Assembly: GCF_014637405.1 (NCBI RefSeq)
Contig: NZ_BMEY01000003.1
Span: 58,240 to 122,239, forward strand
DNA: 64,000 nt
Reading direction: 5' to 3'
DNA from: Ornithinibacillus halotolerans
Lineage (GTDB): Bacteria; Bacillota; Bacilli; Bacillales; Amphibacillaceae
The notes under the pieces were generated by a model. It did not search any database. It was not told where the DNA came from and saw only the letters and a list, made by a program, of their open reading frames with translations. Positions 11,175-19,654 of this stretch are shown here, piece after piece. The number at the start of each line of letters is the position of its first letter. The first letter of the stretch is position 1. Both the position numbers and the translations under genes were made by a program.

Positions 11175-11203
11175 TTGTGACAATCAAATAAGATGACTAT
11201 AAG
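11175..11203 (+). promoter_or_regulatory. candidate sigma-A promoter of the YfcC-type carrier
   Basis: TTGTGA (11175-11180), a 17-base spacer and TATAAG (11198-11203) lie about 50 bases upstream of the start codon and immediately before a cre-like sequence. Confidence 0.5.
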
Positions 11204-11210
11204 CTCGTTT

Positions 11211-11224
11211 TGTAAACCTTTTCA
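11211..11224. promoter_or_regulatory. candidate CcpA cre site
   Basis: TGTAAACCTTTTCA matches the cre consensus TGWAARCGYTWNCW at 13 of 14 positions. It sits at or just after the predicted transcription start, a typical position for carbon catabolite repression. Confidence 0.55.
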
Positions 11225-11253
11225 AACATGAACAAACAAGAGGGGGAATTAAC

Positions 11254-12669
11254 ATGGAGAAAAATACAACAACGAAGAAAAAGGGCTTTCAAATGCCGCA
11301 TATTTATGTCATCTTATTCTTATTCAGTGCTATAGCAGCAGTTGCAACATATTTTGTTCCTGCAGGTACATTTGAACGAGTACCTGGACCAGAAGGAAGA
11401 ACAACGATCGATCCAACTTCATATACGCAAGTTGAGTCAACACCAGTAGGACTTATTGATTTCTTAACTGTTATACCTAGAGGGCTCATCGATGCTGGGG
11501 AAGTTGTGTTCTTTACGTTTATTATCGGCGGTATGTTCATGGTACTTAGACGTACTGGAATTATTGAAATTGCAGTTGATAATTTATCAAGAAAATTTGC
11601 TAATAATAGTGTTCTATTAATTCCGATTTTAACTACTGTATTTGCTGTTGTAGCAACACTAATTGGAACACCGGAATTATCTTTAGTATATATACCAGTT
11701 ATTTTACCACTTATGATTGCACTTGGTTATGATTCTATGGTAGCGGCAGCTATTGCTTTATTCGGTACTGTAATTGGATTTACAGCAGGTGTACTAAATC
11801 CAATTAATACTGGTTTGGCACAGAAAATATCAGGTTTACCTGTATTTTCAGGAATGGGCTTACGACTAATTATCTTTATTGTAGCTGTTACAATGGGAGT
11901 TCTCTTTATTATGCGCTACGCAAACAAAGTAAAGAAAAATCCGATGAACAGTTTAGTTTATGAAGATGATCGCGAAAAGCGCGAAATGTATCAAAAAGTC
12001 GGCAATGTCGAGAAAATTAAAGCTACACCAAGACAGAAGTATGCTGCTTTAGCAACACTTGTTTTCTTTGGTATTTTAGTATATGGGGTAATTGGCCATG
12101 GCTGGTTCATGGTTGAGATGTCTGGACTATTTATTATTATGGGTATTGTTGTTGGTTTAATTGCTGGCCTGAAAACAATGGAAATCTGTGAAGGATTTAA
12201 CCAAGGTTTTCGTGATGTGTTAGTTGGGGCTATTATTGTTGGGGTAGCAAGAGCGGTTGCAGTAGTGTTAGAAGATGGACAAATTATGGATACAATCGTT
12301 AATAGCTTAGGTTCACTTGTAGGTGACCTTCCAGCAGTATTAAGTGCAGTTGGTATGTATGTTGTTCAATTATTAATTAACTTCATTATTCCATCTGGTA
12401 GTGGACAAGCACTTGTTACAATGCCAATTATGGCACCACTTGCTGATATGGTTGGAGTAACAAGACAAACGGCTGTACTTGCATTCCAATTAGGTGATGG
12501 TTTTGCGCATATTCTTTATCCAACATCTGGTTACTTTATGGCAGCATTAGTTATTGCTGGTGTACCATATCAAAAATGGATTAAATTCTTTATACCTTTA
12601 TTTGTAGGTTTTGTAATCTTATCTGTAGTTATGCTTATCATCGCACAATCTATCCAGTGGGTAGGGTAA
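11254..12669 (+). CDS. YfcC-family (DcuC/ArcD-like) carrier
   Basis: A 471-residue polytopic membrane protein, about 11-12 segments, of the YfcC group in the ion-transporter superfamily that includes anaerobic C4-dicarboxylate and arginine/ornithine carriers. The N-terminal MPHIYVILFLFSAIAAVATYFVPAGTFER and the helix-breaking VLNPINTGLAQKISGLP and IPSGSGQALVTMPIMAPLAD motifs are characteristic. The substrate is unknown. Divergent or downstream neighbours are RidA, a gamma-glutamyltransferase-like enzyme and a hydrolase, which suggests amino acid or peptide-derived acid uptake. A cre-like site at 11211 suggests repression by good carbon sources. Confidence 0.85.
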   Translation: MEKNTTTKKKGFQMPHIYVILFLFSAIAAVATYFVPAGTFERVPGPEGRTTIDPTSYTQVESTPVGLIDFLTVIPRGLIDAGEVVFFTFIIGGMFMVLRRTGIIEIAVDNLSRKFANNSVLLIPILTTVFAVVATLIGTPELSLVYIPVILPLMIALGYDSMVAAAIALFGTVIGFTAGVLNPINTGLAQKISGLPVFSGMGLRLIIFIVAVTMGVLFIMRYANKVKKNPMNSLVYEDDREKREMYQKVGNVEKIKATPRQKYAALATLVFFGILVYGVIGHGWFMVEMSGLFIIMGIVVGLIAGLKTMEICEGFNQGFRDVLVGAIIVGVARAVAVVLEDGQIMDTIVNSLGSLVGDLPAVLSAVGMYVVQLLINFIIPSGSGQALVTMPIMAPLADMVGVTRQTAVLAFQLGDGFAHILYPTSGYFMAALVIAGVPYQKWIKFFIPLFVGFVILSVVMLIIAQSIQWVG

Positions 12670-12684
12670 TAAGAATAAATAATG

Positions 12685-12718
12685 AAAGGAAGGTCCTATA
12701 GTAGGCCTTCCTTTTTTG
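12685..12718. terminator. bidirectional intrinsic terminator
   Basis: AAAGGAAGGTCC pairs with GGCCTTCCTTT (704-714, one wobble) and is flanked by T-runs on both strands, between the convergent carrier gene and ridA. Confidence 0.85.
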
Positions 12719-13093
12719 TTAAGCTTTTTTCGCTACAAATTCAATTTCCACTTCTGCTCCAAGCGGTAATTCTTTTACCGCTACACAAGTTCTTGCTGGG
12801 AATGGTTCGCTGAATTGCGTTTTATATACCTCATTCATTGCATCAAAATTTTTCATATCCGTTAAATAAACGTTAACTTTAACAACATGCTCCTCACTGA
12901 GACCTGCTTCGTTTAACACATCAAATAAACTTAAAAAACATTCTTTCGTTTGAGCAGCAATATCCCCCTCCATATCAGCATCCGAGGAATTTTTTGCTGT
13001 TTGACCTGATAAGTATACAAAGTCTCCGGCATCAATAGCATGGGAATAAGGTCCTGAAGATGTTGCACGTTTTGTCGTATATGCTTTTCTCAT
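12719..13093 (-). CDS. ridA: RidA family enamine/imine deaminase
   Basis: A 124-residue cytoplasmic YjgF/YER057c/UK114 protein, normally a homotrimer that hydrolyses reactive 2-aminoacrylate and other enamines released by PLP enzymes. The N-terminal SGPYSHAIDAGDFVYLSGQ, the PARTCVAVKELPLGAEVEIE block with the substrate-binding Arg, and the total length all fit. The start is ATG with GAAGGAGA 7 bases upstream. It converges on the YfcC-type carrier gene and diverges from the gamma-glutamyltransferase gene. Some RidA relatives act in specific nitrogen pathways, so a dedicated role in this neighbourhood is possible but not shown. Confidence 0.92.
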   Translation of the reverse strand: MRKAYTTKRATSSGPYSHAIDAGDFVYLSGQTAKNSSDADMEGDIAAQTKECFLSLFDVLNEAGLSEEHVVKVNVYLTDMKNFDAMNEVYKTQFSEPFPARTCVAVKELPLGAEVEIEFVAKKA

Positions 13094-13275
13094 TTGTTAT
13101 CTCCTTCACTAGATGTTTTATGTAGAGAGTCATGATTCCTCTCGTAACCCAACTTTAGCATTAATACCCTAGTTCGACAATTTTTCTTTCTAATTTGAGT
13201 AGTGACAGGTTATTTTCAGATTGGTATGATAATTAAAAGTAGATTAATAGTTTGCAACTTTTGGGGGAATGAACG

Positions 13276-14889
13276 ATGGATTTATTTAAAGCTCAAGTTA
13301 GTCCGTATACGAGTGTGAGACAAGCTACATATGCGAGAAATGGAATGGTAGCAACTTCTCAACCGTTAGCATCACAAGCTGGGATAGACATTTTGAAAAT
13401 GGGGGGAAATGCGATCGATGCTGCGATTGCAACTGCTGCGTGTTTAACCGTTGTTGAACCAACGACAAATGGAATTGGTGGGGATGCTTTTGCGTTAGTG
13501 TGGACGAAAGGGAATCTATATGGATTAAATGGAAGCGGCCCTTCACCGAAAAATATTTCTATTGAAGCAGTTAAAGAGAGAGGGTATGAAAAAGTCCCAA
13601 AATATGGATGGGTTCCAGTAACGGTTCCTGGTGCTCCTTCGGCATGGGCGGAACTATCCAATCGATTTGGTAAGCTCCCACTCTCTACAGTACTTGAACC
13701 TGCTATTCGCTATGCGGAAGAAGGGTTCCCGTTATCCCCAGTACTTGCTAAATTTTGGAATAGGTCGTATCAAATATTTAAGGAAAATTTAAAAGAAGAG
13801 ATGTATAACCATTGGTTTGAAACGTTTGCCCCTCATGGTAGAGCACCAAAAACAGGAGAAATTTGGCAATCTAAAGACCACGCTAAAACGTTACGTTCCA
13901 TTGCTGAATCAAATGCAGAGAGTTTTTACCGTGGAGAACTAGCTGAAAAAATTGCCCGTTATTCCAAAGAGCATGATGGATTTTTAACAACTGACGACTT
14001 AGCAGAATACAAGGCCGAATGGGTTGAACCTATTCATGTGAATTATAAAGGTTATGATGTATGGGAAATCCCTCCTAATGGACAAGGACTAATTACATTA
14101 CAAGCTTTGAATATTCTAAAGGAGTACAATTTCTCTGAAAGAGATCATGTCGATACAATCCATAAACAAATTGAAGCGATGAAATTAGCATTTGCGGATG
14201 GATTTAATTATATTACTGAAGACAAATGGATGACTCGTTCAGTAGAGGAATTATTAAGTGAAACTTACGTCAAAGAGCGGAGGAAATTAATTACCGACAA
14301 TGCAATGATGCCAGAAGCTGGGGATCCGAGAGCGAGCGGGACTGTTTATTTAGCAACTGCAGATGGTGAAGGAAATATGGTTTCTTTCATTCAAAGTAAC
14401 TATATGGGCTTTGGATCGGGTTTAGTTGTTCCAGGAACAGGAATTGCCTTACAAAATCGTGGCTATGATTTTTCCATGGATTCCAATCATAGTAATCGAT
14501 TAGCAGGTGGGAAAAAGTCGTTTAATACGATTATACCAGGATTTATGTCAAAAAACGGCGTCCCATTAGGACCATTTGGTGTCATGGGAGGTTTTATGCA
14601 ACCACAAGGACACCTCCAAGTTGTCATGAATACTGTCGATTTTCAATTAAATCCTCAAGCAGCACTTGATGCACCTCGCTGGCAATGGATAAAAGAAAAA
14701 CAAGTAGATGTAGAGCATAATTTTGCCCACCATTTAGCACAAGGATTAGCTGATAAAGGGCATAATATTCGAATAGCATTGGAGCCAAACAGTTTCGGTC
14801 GTGGTCAAATTATTTGGCGAGATCCTAGTACTGGAGTTTTAGTTGGTGGTACGGAGTCTAGAACAGATGGAATAGTAGCGGCTTGGTAA
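13276..14889 (+). CDS. gamma-glutamyltransferase-like Ntn hydrolase (YwrD type)
   Basis: A 537-residue protein of the gamma-glutamyltranspeptidase family without a signal peptide, resembling the cytoplasmic YwrD-like branch. The N-terminal half has GMVATSQPLASQAGIDILKMGGNAIDAA and the conserved PTTNGIGGDAFALVW and GWVPVTVPGAPSAW blocks. The self-cleavage and nucleophile site is most likely Thr356 in SGTVYLATADGEGNMVSFIQSN. PFGVMGGFMQPQGHLQV follows toward the C-terminus. The start is ATG 13276 after TTGGGGGAA. It could process gamma-glutamyl compounds together with the C26 amidase or the downstream hydrolase. Substrate specificity is not predictable here. Confidence 0.85.
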   Translation: MDLFKAQVSPYTSVRQATYARNGMVATSQPLASQAGIDILKMGGNAIDAAIATAACLTVVEPTTNGIGGDAFALVWTKGNLYGLNGSGPSPKNISIEAVKERGYEKVPKYGWVPVTVPGAPSAWAELSNRFGKLPLSTVLEPAIRYAEEGFPLSPVLAKFWNRSYQIFKENLKEEMYNHWFETFAPHGRAPKTGEIWQSKDHAKTLRSIAESNAESFYRGELAEKIARYSKEHDGFLTTDDLAEYKAEWVEPIHVNYKGYDVWEIPPNGQGLITLQALNILKEYNFSERDHVDTIHKQIEAMKLAFADGFNYITEDKWMTRSVEELLSETYVKERRKLITDNAMMPEAGDPRASGTVYLATADGEGNMVSFIQSNYMGFGSGLVVPGTGIALQNRGYDFSMDSNHSNRLAGGKKSFNTIIPGFMSKNGVPLGPFGVMGGFMQPQGHLQVVMNTVDFQLNPQAALDAPRWQWIKEKQVDVEHNFAHHLAQGLADKGHNIRIALEPNSFGRGQIIWRDPSTGVLVGGTESRTDGIVAAW

Positions 14890-14991
14890 CCGATGAAACA
14901 AATTAGTTGAAATTTCATTTGACTTACCTTTAACATTATGATGGAATTTAAAAGCATTAATTATTATAACAACAAGGACTGATTTTACTTC

Positions 14992-15861
14992 ATGAAACAA
15001 ACAGTAATTTATAAAACAGTGGATCAATGTGATATAAAAGGAGACTTTTATCCATCAGACAAAAAGGATGCACCAGTCATTATTTATATTCATGGTGGTG
15101 GACTAATCTGGGGTTCTCGAGAAGATATGCGAGAAGAGCAGATAAACTTCTTTAATTCTTCAGGATACCATGTATTCACAATTGATTATCGACTAGCACC
15201 AGAAACGAAAATAGATGGTATAAAAGAAGATGTTGAAGACGCGATTAATTGGTTGAAAACAAAGGGTTCCGAAACGTTTCAAATCAACGTCAATAAAATA
15301 GTTGTTATGGGTAGTTCGGCAGGAGGGTACTTAGCTCTTTTAACTGGGTTAATGAACCATAAACCAGATGCTATTGTCTCTTTATATGGATATGGGGATA
15401 TTACAGGCTCCTGGTATACTAGACCGAGTTCTTTTTTCTTACAAAAACCAAATGTACCGAAGCAACTTGCCTATCAATTAGTTCAACCTAAGCCATTATC
15501 AGTAGGACCTATCCAACGTAGATATGCGATTTATTTATATTGTCGTCAACAAGGGGCTTGGTTAGATGAAGCTACAGGGATGAACCCAATTACACAACTA
15601 GATAAGATTAAAACGTATTGTCCTTATTATCAATTAGATCATACGTATCCACCAACGATGTTGCTACATGGAAATAAAGATACAGATGTTCCTTATGAAG
15701 AATCTGTAAAAATGAATGAAAAATTAACAGAGCATCAAGTCATTCATGATTTTATCACAATGGATAATGCTGACCATGTATTTGATGAACATTGGGATGA
15801 CCCAAATGTAAAACAAGCATTCCAAAGAATAATTGAATTTATCGATGAACATGTCCAATAA
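14992..15861 (+). CDS. alpha/beta hydrolase, hormone-sensitive lipase-like
   Basis: A 289-residue soluble esterase-like enzyme. The oxyanion motif HGGGLIWGS is at residues 34-42, the nucleophile elbow GSSAGG puts the catalytic Ser at 109, and the acid and base are likely Asp in HGNKDTDVPYE and His in NADHVFDEHW. No signal peptide is seen. The start is ATG 14992; the ribosome binding site AAGGA is modest. It lies 100 bases after the gamma-glutamyltransferase gene and may be co-transcribed. Natural substrate unknown. Confidence 0.85.
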   Translation: MKQTVIYKTVDQCDIKGDFYPSDKKDAPVIIYIHGGGLIWGSREDMREEQINFFNSSGYHVFTIDYRLAPETKIDGIKEDVEDAINWLKTKGSETFQINVNKIVVMGSSAGGYLALLTGLMNHKPDAIVSLYGYGDITGSWYTRPSSFFLQKPNVPKQLAYQLVQPKPLSVGPIQRRYAIYLYCRQQGAWLDEATGMNPITQLDKIKTYCPYYQLDHTYPPTMLLHGNKDTDVPYEESVKMNEKLTEHQVIHDFITMDNADHVFDEHWDDPNVKQAFQRIIEFIDEHVQ

Positions 15862-15871
15862 TAAATGTAGA

Positions 15872-15902
15872 AGAGTTTCCCGCTAGTGGAAACTCTTTTT
15901 TA
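15872..15902 (+). terminator. intrinsic terminator
   Basis: AGAGTTTCC pairs with GGAAACTCT (15888-15896) around a short loop and is followed by a T-run. Confidence 0.85.
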
Positions 15903-16056
15903 TATTTATGAGTATAAAGTTTATTTGTTTCAAATAATAATGACTAGGGAATATTGTAGGTTTCTGTCGAAATTTGTCCAAAGAAAACAAATAAAATATT
16001 ATTATTTGTTCAAATGAAATAAAGACTTTCATTTTGCGCAGCAATATAATTGTACC

Positions 16057-16065
16057 TGGTATAAA
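16057..16065 (+). promoter_or_regulatory. extended -10 promoter of the first allantoinase gene
   Basis: TGGTATAAA is an extended -10 element. A weak TTGCGC lies about 20 bases upstream. The predicted start near 16072 falls at the edge of a cre-like site. Confidence 0.45.
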
Positions 16066-16072
16066 AGTTCTA

Positions 16073-16086
16073 TGAAAGCGTTTCTT
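16073..16086. promoter_or_regulatory. candidate CcpA cre site upstream of allB
   Basis: TGAAAGCGTTTCTT matches the cre consensus TGWAARCGYTWNCW at 13 of 14 positions. It is placed right after the predicted transcription start, which fits roadblock repression of allantoin use by CcpA. Confidence 0.6.
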
Positions 16087-16174
16087 ATGTGATATGGAGA
16101 TGGAAAATCTAACAATTATCCCTAACTTCTCCATGTTTTTAATCCAATTAGAAATAGTTTAAGGAGGACATCGT

Positions 16175-17530
16175 ATGTTCGATTTAATTATAAAAAACGG
16201 TAACGTTGTTTTAAGTGATACCGTGAAAAAAGTAGATATCGGTATTAAAAATGAAAAGATATCTTGTATTGCAGAAGAAATAACTGAAGATGCAAAACAA
16301 GTGATTGATGCAAACGGTCAATATGTTATGCCAGGAATGATTGATACACACGTACATATTAGTGAACCTGGTCGTACTGAGTGGGAAGGGTTTGAAACTG
16401 GTTCAAAAGCATTGGCAGCTGGTGGGACTACAAGCTATGTTGAAATGCCACTGAATGCATTACCAGCAACTACAAATAAAAAAGCACTTGATTTAAAATT
16501 AGAAGCTGCTAAAACACAAAATTATGTAGATTATGGATTTTATGGCGGTTTAATTCCGGATAATCTAGAAGATTTAAAGGAATTGTCTGATGCAGGCGTA
16601 CTTGCTTTTAAATGTTTCCTTTCTAATATAACTAGTGAAATTCCAGATGATTTCGTTAATGTTGATGATTATACATTATATAAAGGAATGCAAAAATTAG
16701 CAGAGTTAGATCAAATCCTTTGTATTCATGCGGAAAATCCATCAGTAACTTCTAAACTGGAAGAAGAATTTATTCGCGAAGGTAAAACATCTGCAATGGA
16801 TTATCCTGATGCTCGTCCAGTATTTACTGAAGTAGAAGCTGTTCAACGTGCTTTACTATTTGCAAAAGAAACAGGCTGTAAACTACACATTGTTCATATT
16901 AGTACTTCTGAAGCAGTACAAGCTATACTAAAGGCTCGCTCTGAAGGTGTTGATGTAACGGTTGAATCTTGTCCTCATTATTTTGCTATGTCTGCAGAAG
17001 ATGTAGAAGAAATTGGCGCATATGCAAAATGTCAGCCGCCTCTTAGAAAGAAAGCTGACCATGAAAAACTTTGGGATGAGTTATTAAATGGAAATATCGA
17101 CTGGTTAACATCCGACCACTCACCTTGTACGGAAGACTTAAAACTTGAGTCAGACAATTTATTTACAGCATGGGGCGGAATTAGTGGAGCTCAAAACAAT
17201 GTCGATTTAATGTTTGATTTAGCGGTAAAACAACGCGGATTATCAGTTAATCGTTTTGTTGAACTTATCGCTACAACACCTGCTAAACGTTTTAACCTTT
17301 CTAACAAAGGTGAAATTACAGTAGGAAAAGATGCCGATATTATCCTAGTTGATCCTGAGCAATCTTATGTGGTGAAGCGAGAAGACTTATACTACAAAAA
17401 TAAACATAGTGCGTATGAAGGAAGAAAAATTGATTGTCGCGTAACAAAGACAATTGTACGCGGTAACGTAGTATATGACTTGAACGAGGGTATAATTGGA
17501 GAGCCAATTGGAAAACTAATGACCAAATAA
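16175..17530 (+). CDS. allB: allantoinase (copy 1)
   Basis: A 451-residue cyclic amidohydrolase that opens allantoin to allantoate. The binuclear metal site is intact: HVH at 59/61, the carboxylatable Lys146 in AFKCF, His185, His241 and Asp314 in TSDHSP. MPGMIDTHVHISEPGRTEWEG and EMPLNALPAT are allantoinase signatures rather than dihydroorotase ones. The start is ATG 16175 after AAGGAGG. It has its own promoter with a cre-like site and is followed by an NCS1 permease gene behind a hairpin. A second, clearly homologous allantoinase is encoded at 19655-20983 on the other strand; the two may differ in regulation or in substrate (other hydantoins). Confidence 0.93.
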   Translation: MFDLIIKNGNVVLSDTVKKVDIGIKNEKISCIAEEITEDAKQVIDANGQYVMPGMIDTHVHISEPGRTEWEGFETGSKALAAGGTTSYVEMPLNALPATTNKKALDLKLEAAKTQNYVDYGFYGGLIPDNLEDLKELSDAGVLAFKCFLSNITSEIPDDFVNVDDYTLYKGMQKLAELDQILCIHAENPSVTSKLEEEFIREGKTSAMDYPDARPVFTEVEAVQRALLFAKETGCKLHIVHISTSEAVQAILKARSEGVDVTVESCPHYFAMSAEDVEEIGAYAKCQPPLRKKADHEKLWDELLNGNIDWLTSDHSPCTEDLKLESDNLFTAWGGISGAQNNVDLMFDLAVKQRGLSVNRFVELIATTPAKRFNLSNKGEITVGKDADIILVDPEQSYVVKREDLYYKNKHSAYEGRKIDCRVTKTIVRGNVVYDLNEGIIGEPIGKLMTK

Positions 17531-17541
17531 GGAAAAAAGGT

Positions 17542-17584
17542 AGAGTATAAAAGTAATTTTGTATGAAGATATCTTTTATACTCT
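17542..17584. terminator. 12-bp hairpin after allB copy 1
   Basis: AGAGTATAAAAG (17542-17553) pairs perfectly with CTTTTATACTCT (17573-17584), loop 19 bases. T-rich sequence follows on the minus side only, so it may act as a weak terminator or mRNA 3'-end stabiliser. Confidence 0.55.
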
Positions 17585-17641
17585 CCTCCATACATTTATT
17601 TGGGAATCGACTGTCTATTTTAACTAAAAGAAGAAAAAAAT

Positions 17642-17660
17642 ATTGTCTACATTGGACAAT
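17642..17660. promoter_or_regulatory. palindrome at the NCS1 permease promoter
   Basis: ATTGTC and GACAAT flank a 7-base centre and overlap the -35 region of the promoter at 17659-17687. Likely operator by position; the regulator is unknown, PucR being a candidate. Confidence 0.3.
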
Positions 17661-17687
17661 GACGTGATATGTGCAAGTGCTTATAAT
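17659..17687 (+). promoter_or_regulatory. sigma-A promoter of the NCS1 permease
   Basis: ATGACG (17659-17664), a 17-base spacer and a perfect TATAAT (17682-17687). Confidence 0.6.
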
Positions 17688-17747
17688 TTGTTCTTGAAAT
17701 AAAATGTTTCCATATTAAGAGAAACTAAGGAAAAGGGAGTTTGAAAT

Positions 17748-19121
17748 ATGTCAAACGAAGGGAAAAATAACCAAGTAGTTGCAGCTGAAGGGGATTCTCT
17801 AAGGCCAACACAAGATAAAGATAGAACGATGGGGCCATTCGGCTACATGTCCATGTGGGTCGGAGACGGCGTAAACATGGGGAATATGACTCTAGGGATG
17901 AGTGTAATTGCTTTAGGAGTCGCAACAATGAATATGTGGCAAACTATTGCTGCAGCCGTAATCGCAATAGCAATTATTTCTATTATTTTTGCCTTAAATG
18001 ATAGAGCAGGATATAGAACAGGTATCCCATATGTGGTACAGTTAAAAATGTCCTTCGGGGATAAAGGTACAATCATTTCTTCTCTACTACGTGCAGTACC
18101 AGCAATTATCTGGTATGGTATTCAAAGTTGGATTGGTGGTACGGCTTTAAACGAAATAATAAAGATCTTATTTAATTTTGATAATGTAATTATTAGTTTT
18201 ATTATCCTACTTATTGTACAAATTCTTATTTCAATGAAAGGTTTTCACGCAATTAAATGGGTAGAAACCGTAGCATCTGTTGTTCTTATGTTAATTATTG
18301 CAACAGTGTTTGTTCTTCTAGTAAAAGACCACGGCTCTGAAATCGTTACTAGCTGGGTTCAAGCAGAAGGAACATGGGGATTAGAATTCTTCGGATTTGT
18401 GATGGTGTTTATGGGTAACTATGCAGCGATCTTCTTAAGTGCAGCAGATTACTCTCGTGAATTAAAAACAGGTATTAGTGATAAAAAACGTGGACTATTA
18501 TATTTCTTACCAATTACAATCGCATATGGGTCTGTTCTTGCAGTAGGTGCAATGCTTGCTATTGTTACTGGTTATACAAATCCAGCACTTGCTTTACCAG
18601 CGTTATTAGATAATGAATATGCAACATTATTTGTTTCTGCATTTATCGTATTTGGTGCGATTGCTGTTAATATGGTAGCGAACGTTGTTACACCAACATA
18701 TGTAATTCAATTATTTACTAAATTAAATTATAAAATTGCAGTAACAATTACTGGTTTACTAGCAATGGTGTCATTCCCATGGTTATTAGTACAAGATGAA
18801 TCAGCACATGGCTTAGATATGTTCGTATTAATTTATTCAGCATTCTTAGGACCAATTGTTGCTATCTTATTACTTGAGTATTATGTATTTAGAAAACAGA
18901 AAGTTAAAGTGGATGAGCTTTATAAGAAGGATGGCCAATTTGCAGGTTGGAACCCAGCTGCATTAATTGCTCTATTTGGTGGTGCTGGTGCAGCATTTAT
19001 CAAAGTTGACTTAGCTTGGATTATTGGTTTTGTTGTAGCAGGAATTCTATACTATGTAGTATCTAAGTTTGCTTTCAAAGGATCAAGATTCAAGAAAGAT
19101 ACCATTTTTGAAAATCAATAA
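17748..19121 (+). CDS. NCS1-family permease, probable allantoin transporter
   Basis: A 457-residue polytopic membrane protein of the nucleobase:cation symporter-1 family (cytosine/allantoin/hydantoin permeases), with about 12 segments. The early motif MGPFGYMSMWVGDGVNMGNMTLG corresponds to the substrate and sodium site of helix 1; IWYGIQSWIGG and FMGNYAAIFLSAADYSRE are also typical. The start is ATG 17748 after AAAAGGGAG. Position between two allantoinase genes makes allantoin the most likely substrate, as for PucI of Bacillus subtilis. It has its own promoter and terminator. Confidence 0.87.
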   Translation: MSNEGKNNQVVAAEGDSLRPTQDKDRTMGPFGYMSMWVGDGVNMGNMTLGMSVIALGVATMNMWQTIAAAVIAIAIISIIFALNDRAGYRTGIPYVVQLKMSFGDKGTIISSLLRAVPAIIWYGIQSWIGGTALNEIIKILFNFDNVIISFIILLIVQILISMKGFHAIKWVETVASVVLMLIIATVFVLLVKDHGSEIVTSWVQAEGTWGLEFFGFVMVFMGNYAAIFLSAADYSRELKTGISDKKRGLLYFLPITIAYGSVLAVGAMLAIVTGYTNPALALPALLDNEYATLFVSAFIVFGAIAVNMVANVVTPTYVIQLFTKLNYKIAVTITGLLAMVSFPWLLVQDESAHGLDMFVLIYSAFLGPIVAILLLEYYVFRKQKVKVDELYKKDGQFAGWNPAALIALFGGAGAAFIKVDLAWIIGFVVAGILYYVVSKFAFKGSRFKKDTIFENQ

Positions 19122-19131
19122 GATAATTGAG

Positions 19132-19159
19132 CCTGGATGAGTTATTCATCCAGGTTTTT
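19132..19159 (+). terminator. intrinsic terminator of the NCS1 permease
   Basis: A perfect 9-bp stem CCTGGATGA / TCATCCAGG with a 5-base loop is followed by TTTTTC. Confidence 0.9.
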
Positions 19160-19225
19160 CTGTGCTATTTTTCATTTTGGGAGAAGAAATTAGCTGAAAT
19201 AACTAAAGGGAGTCTCTTAGAAATT

Positions 19226-19587
19226 ATTTAGAAAGGAAATGCCATTTGAAATGACGAATGGGATTCTCTCATACATCATTTAGAAAGGCACCCCCATTTG
19301 AAATGACAAATGGGATTCACCCATACATCATTTAAGAAGACAACCTTGGTTGAAATGACAAATGGGAGTTACTCATACATTATTTAGGAAGGCACCCCCA
19401 GTTGAAATGACAAATGGGATTCACCCATACATCATTTAAGAAGGCAACCTTGGTTGAAATGGCAAATGGGAGTTACTCATACATTATTTAGGAAGGCACC
19501 CCCAGTTGAAATGACGAATGGGATTCTCTAATACATCATTTAGAGAAGCAAACACAGTTAATATGACTAATGCGAATCCCATACATT
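19226..19587. repeat. 52-bp tandem repeat block, 7 units
   Basis: Seven contiguous units start at 19226, 19278, 19330, 19382, 19434, 19486 and 19538. The first six are exactly 52 bp and the last is 50 bp and degenerate. Each has ATTTA near its start, GAAATGACAAATGGGA in the middle and CATACAT at its end. Units 3 and 5 share CAACCTTGG where units 2, 4 and 6 have CACCCCC, so the block also shows a 104-bp higher-order period. Unit 2 contains CCCATTTG/CAAATGGG arms that can form a hairpin. It lies between two genes whose transcripts both end before it. No coding potential was recognised. Confidence 0.9.
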
Positions 19588-19604
19588 ATTTCCCCTCTCT
19601 ACAA

Positions 19605-19645
19605 TAGTCAAAAAAACAGGCACACCCTATAAGGATGTGCCTGTT
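19605..19645 (-). terminator. intrinsic terminator of allB copy 2
   Basis: AACAGGCACA (19615-19624) pairs with TGTGCCTGTT (19636-19645). On the minus strand the stem is followed by a run of eight Ts. Confidence 0.9.
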
Positions 19646-19654
19646 CACATAAAA

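Noticed and set aside
19226-19587. Regular ~52-bp repeats resembling a CRISPR array
   Set aside because: The units are contiguous over their full length with no unique spacers, and no cas gene is nearby.
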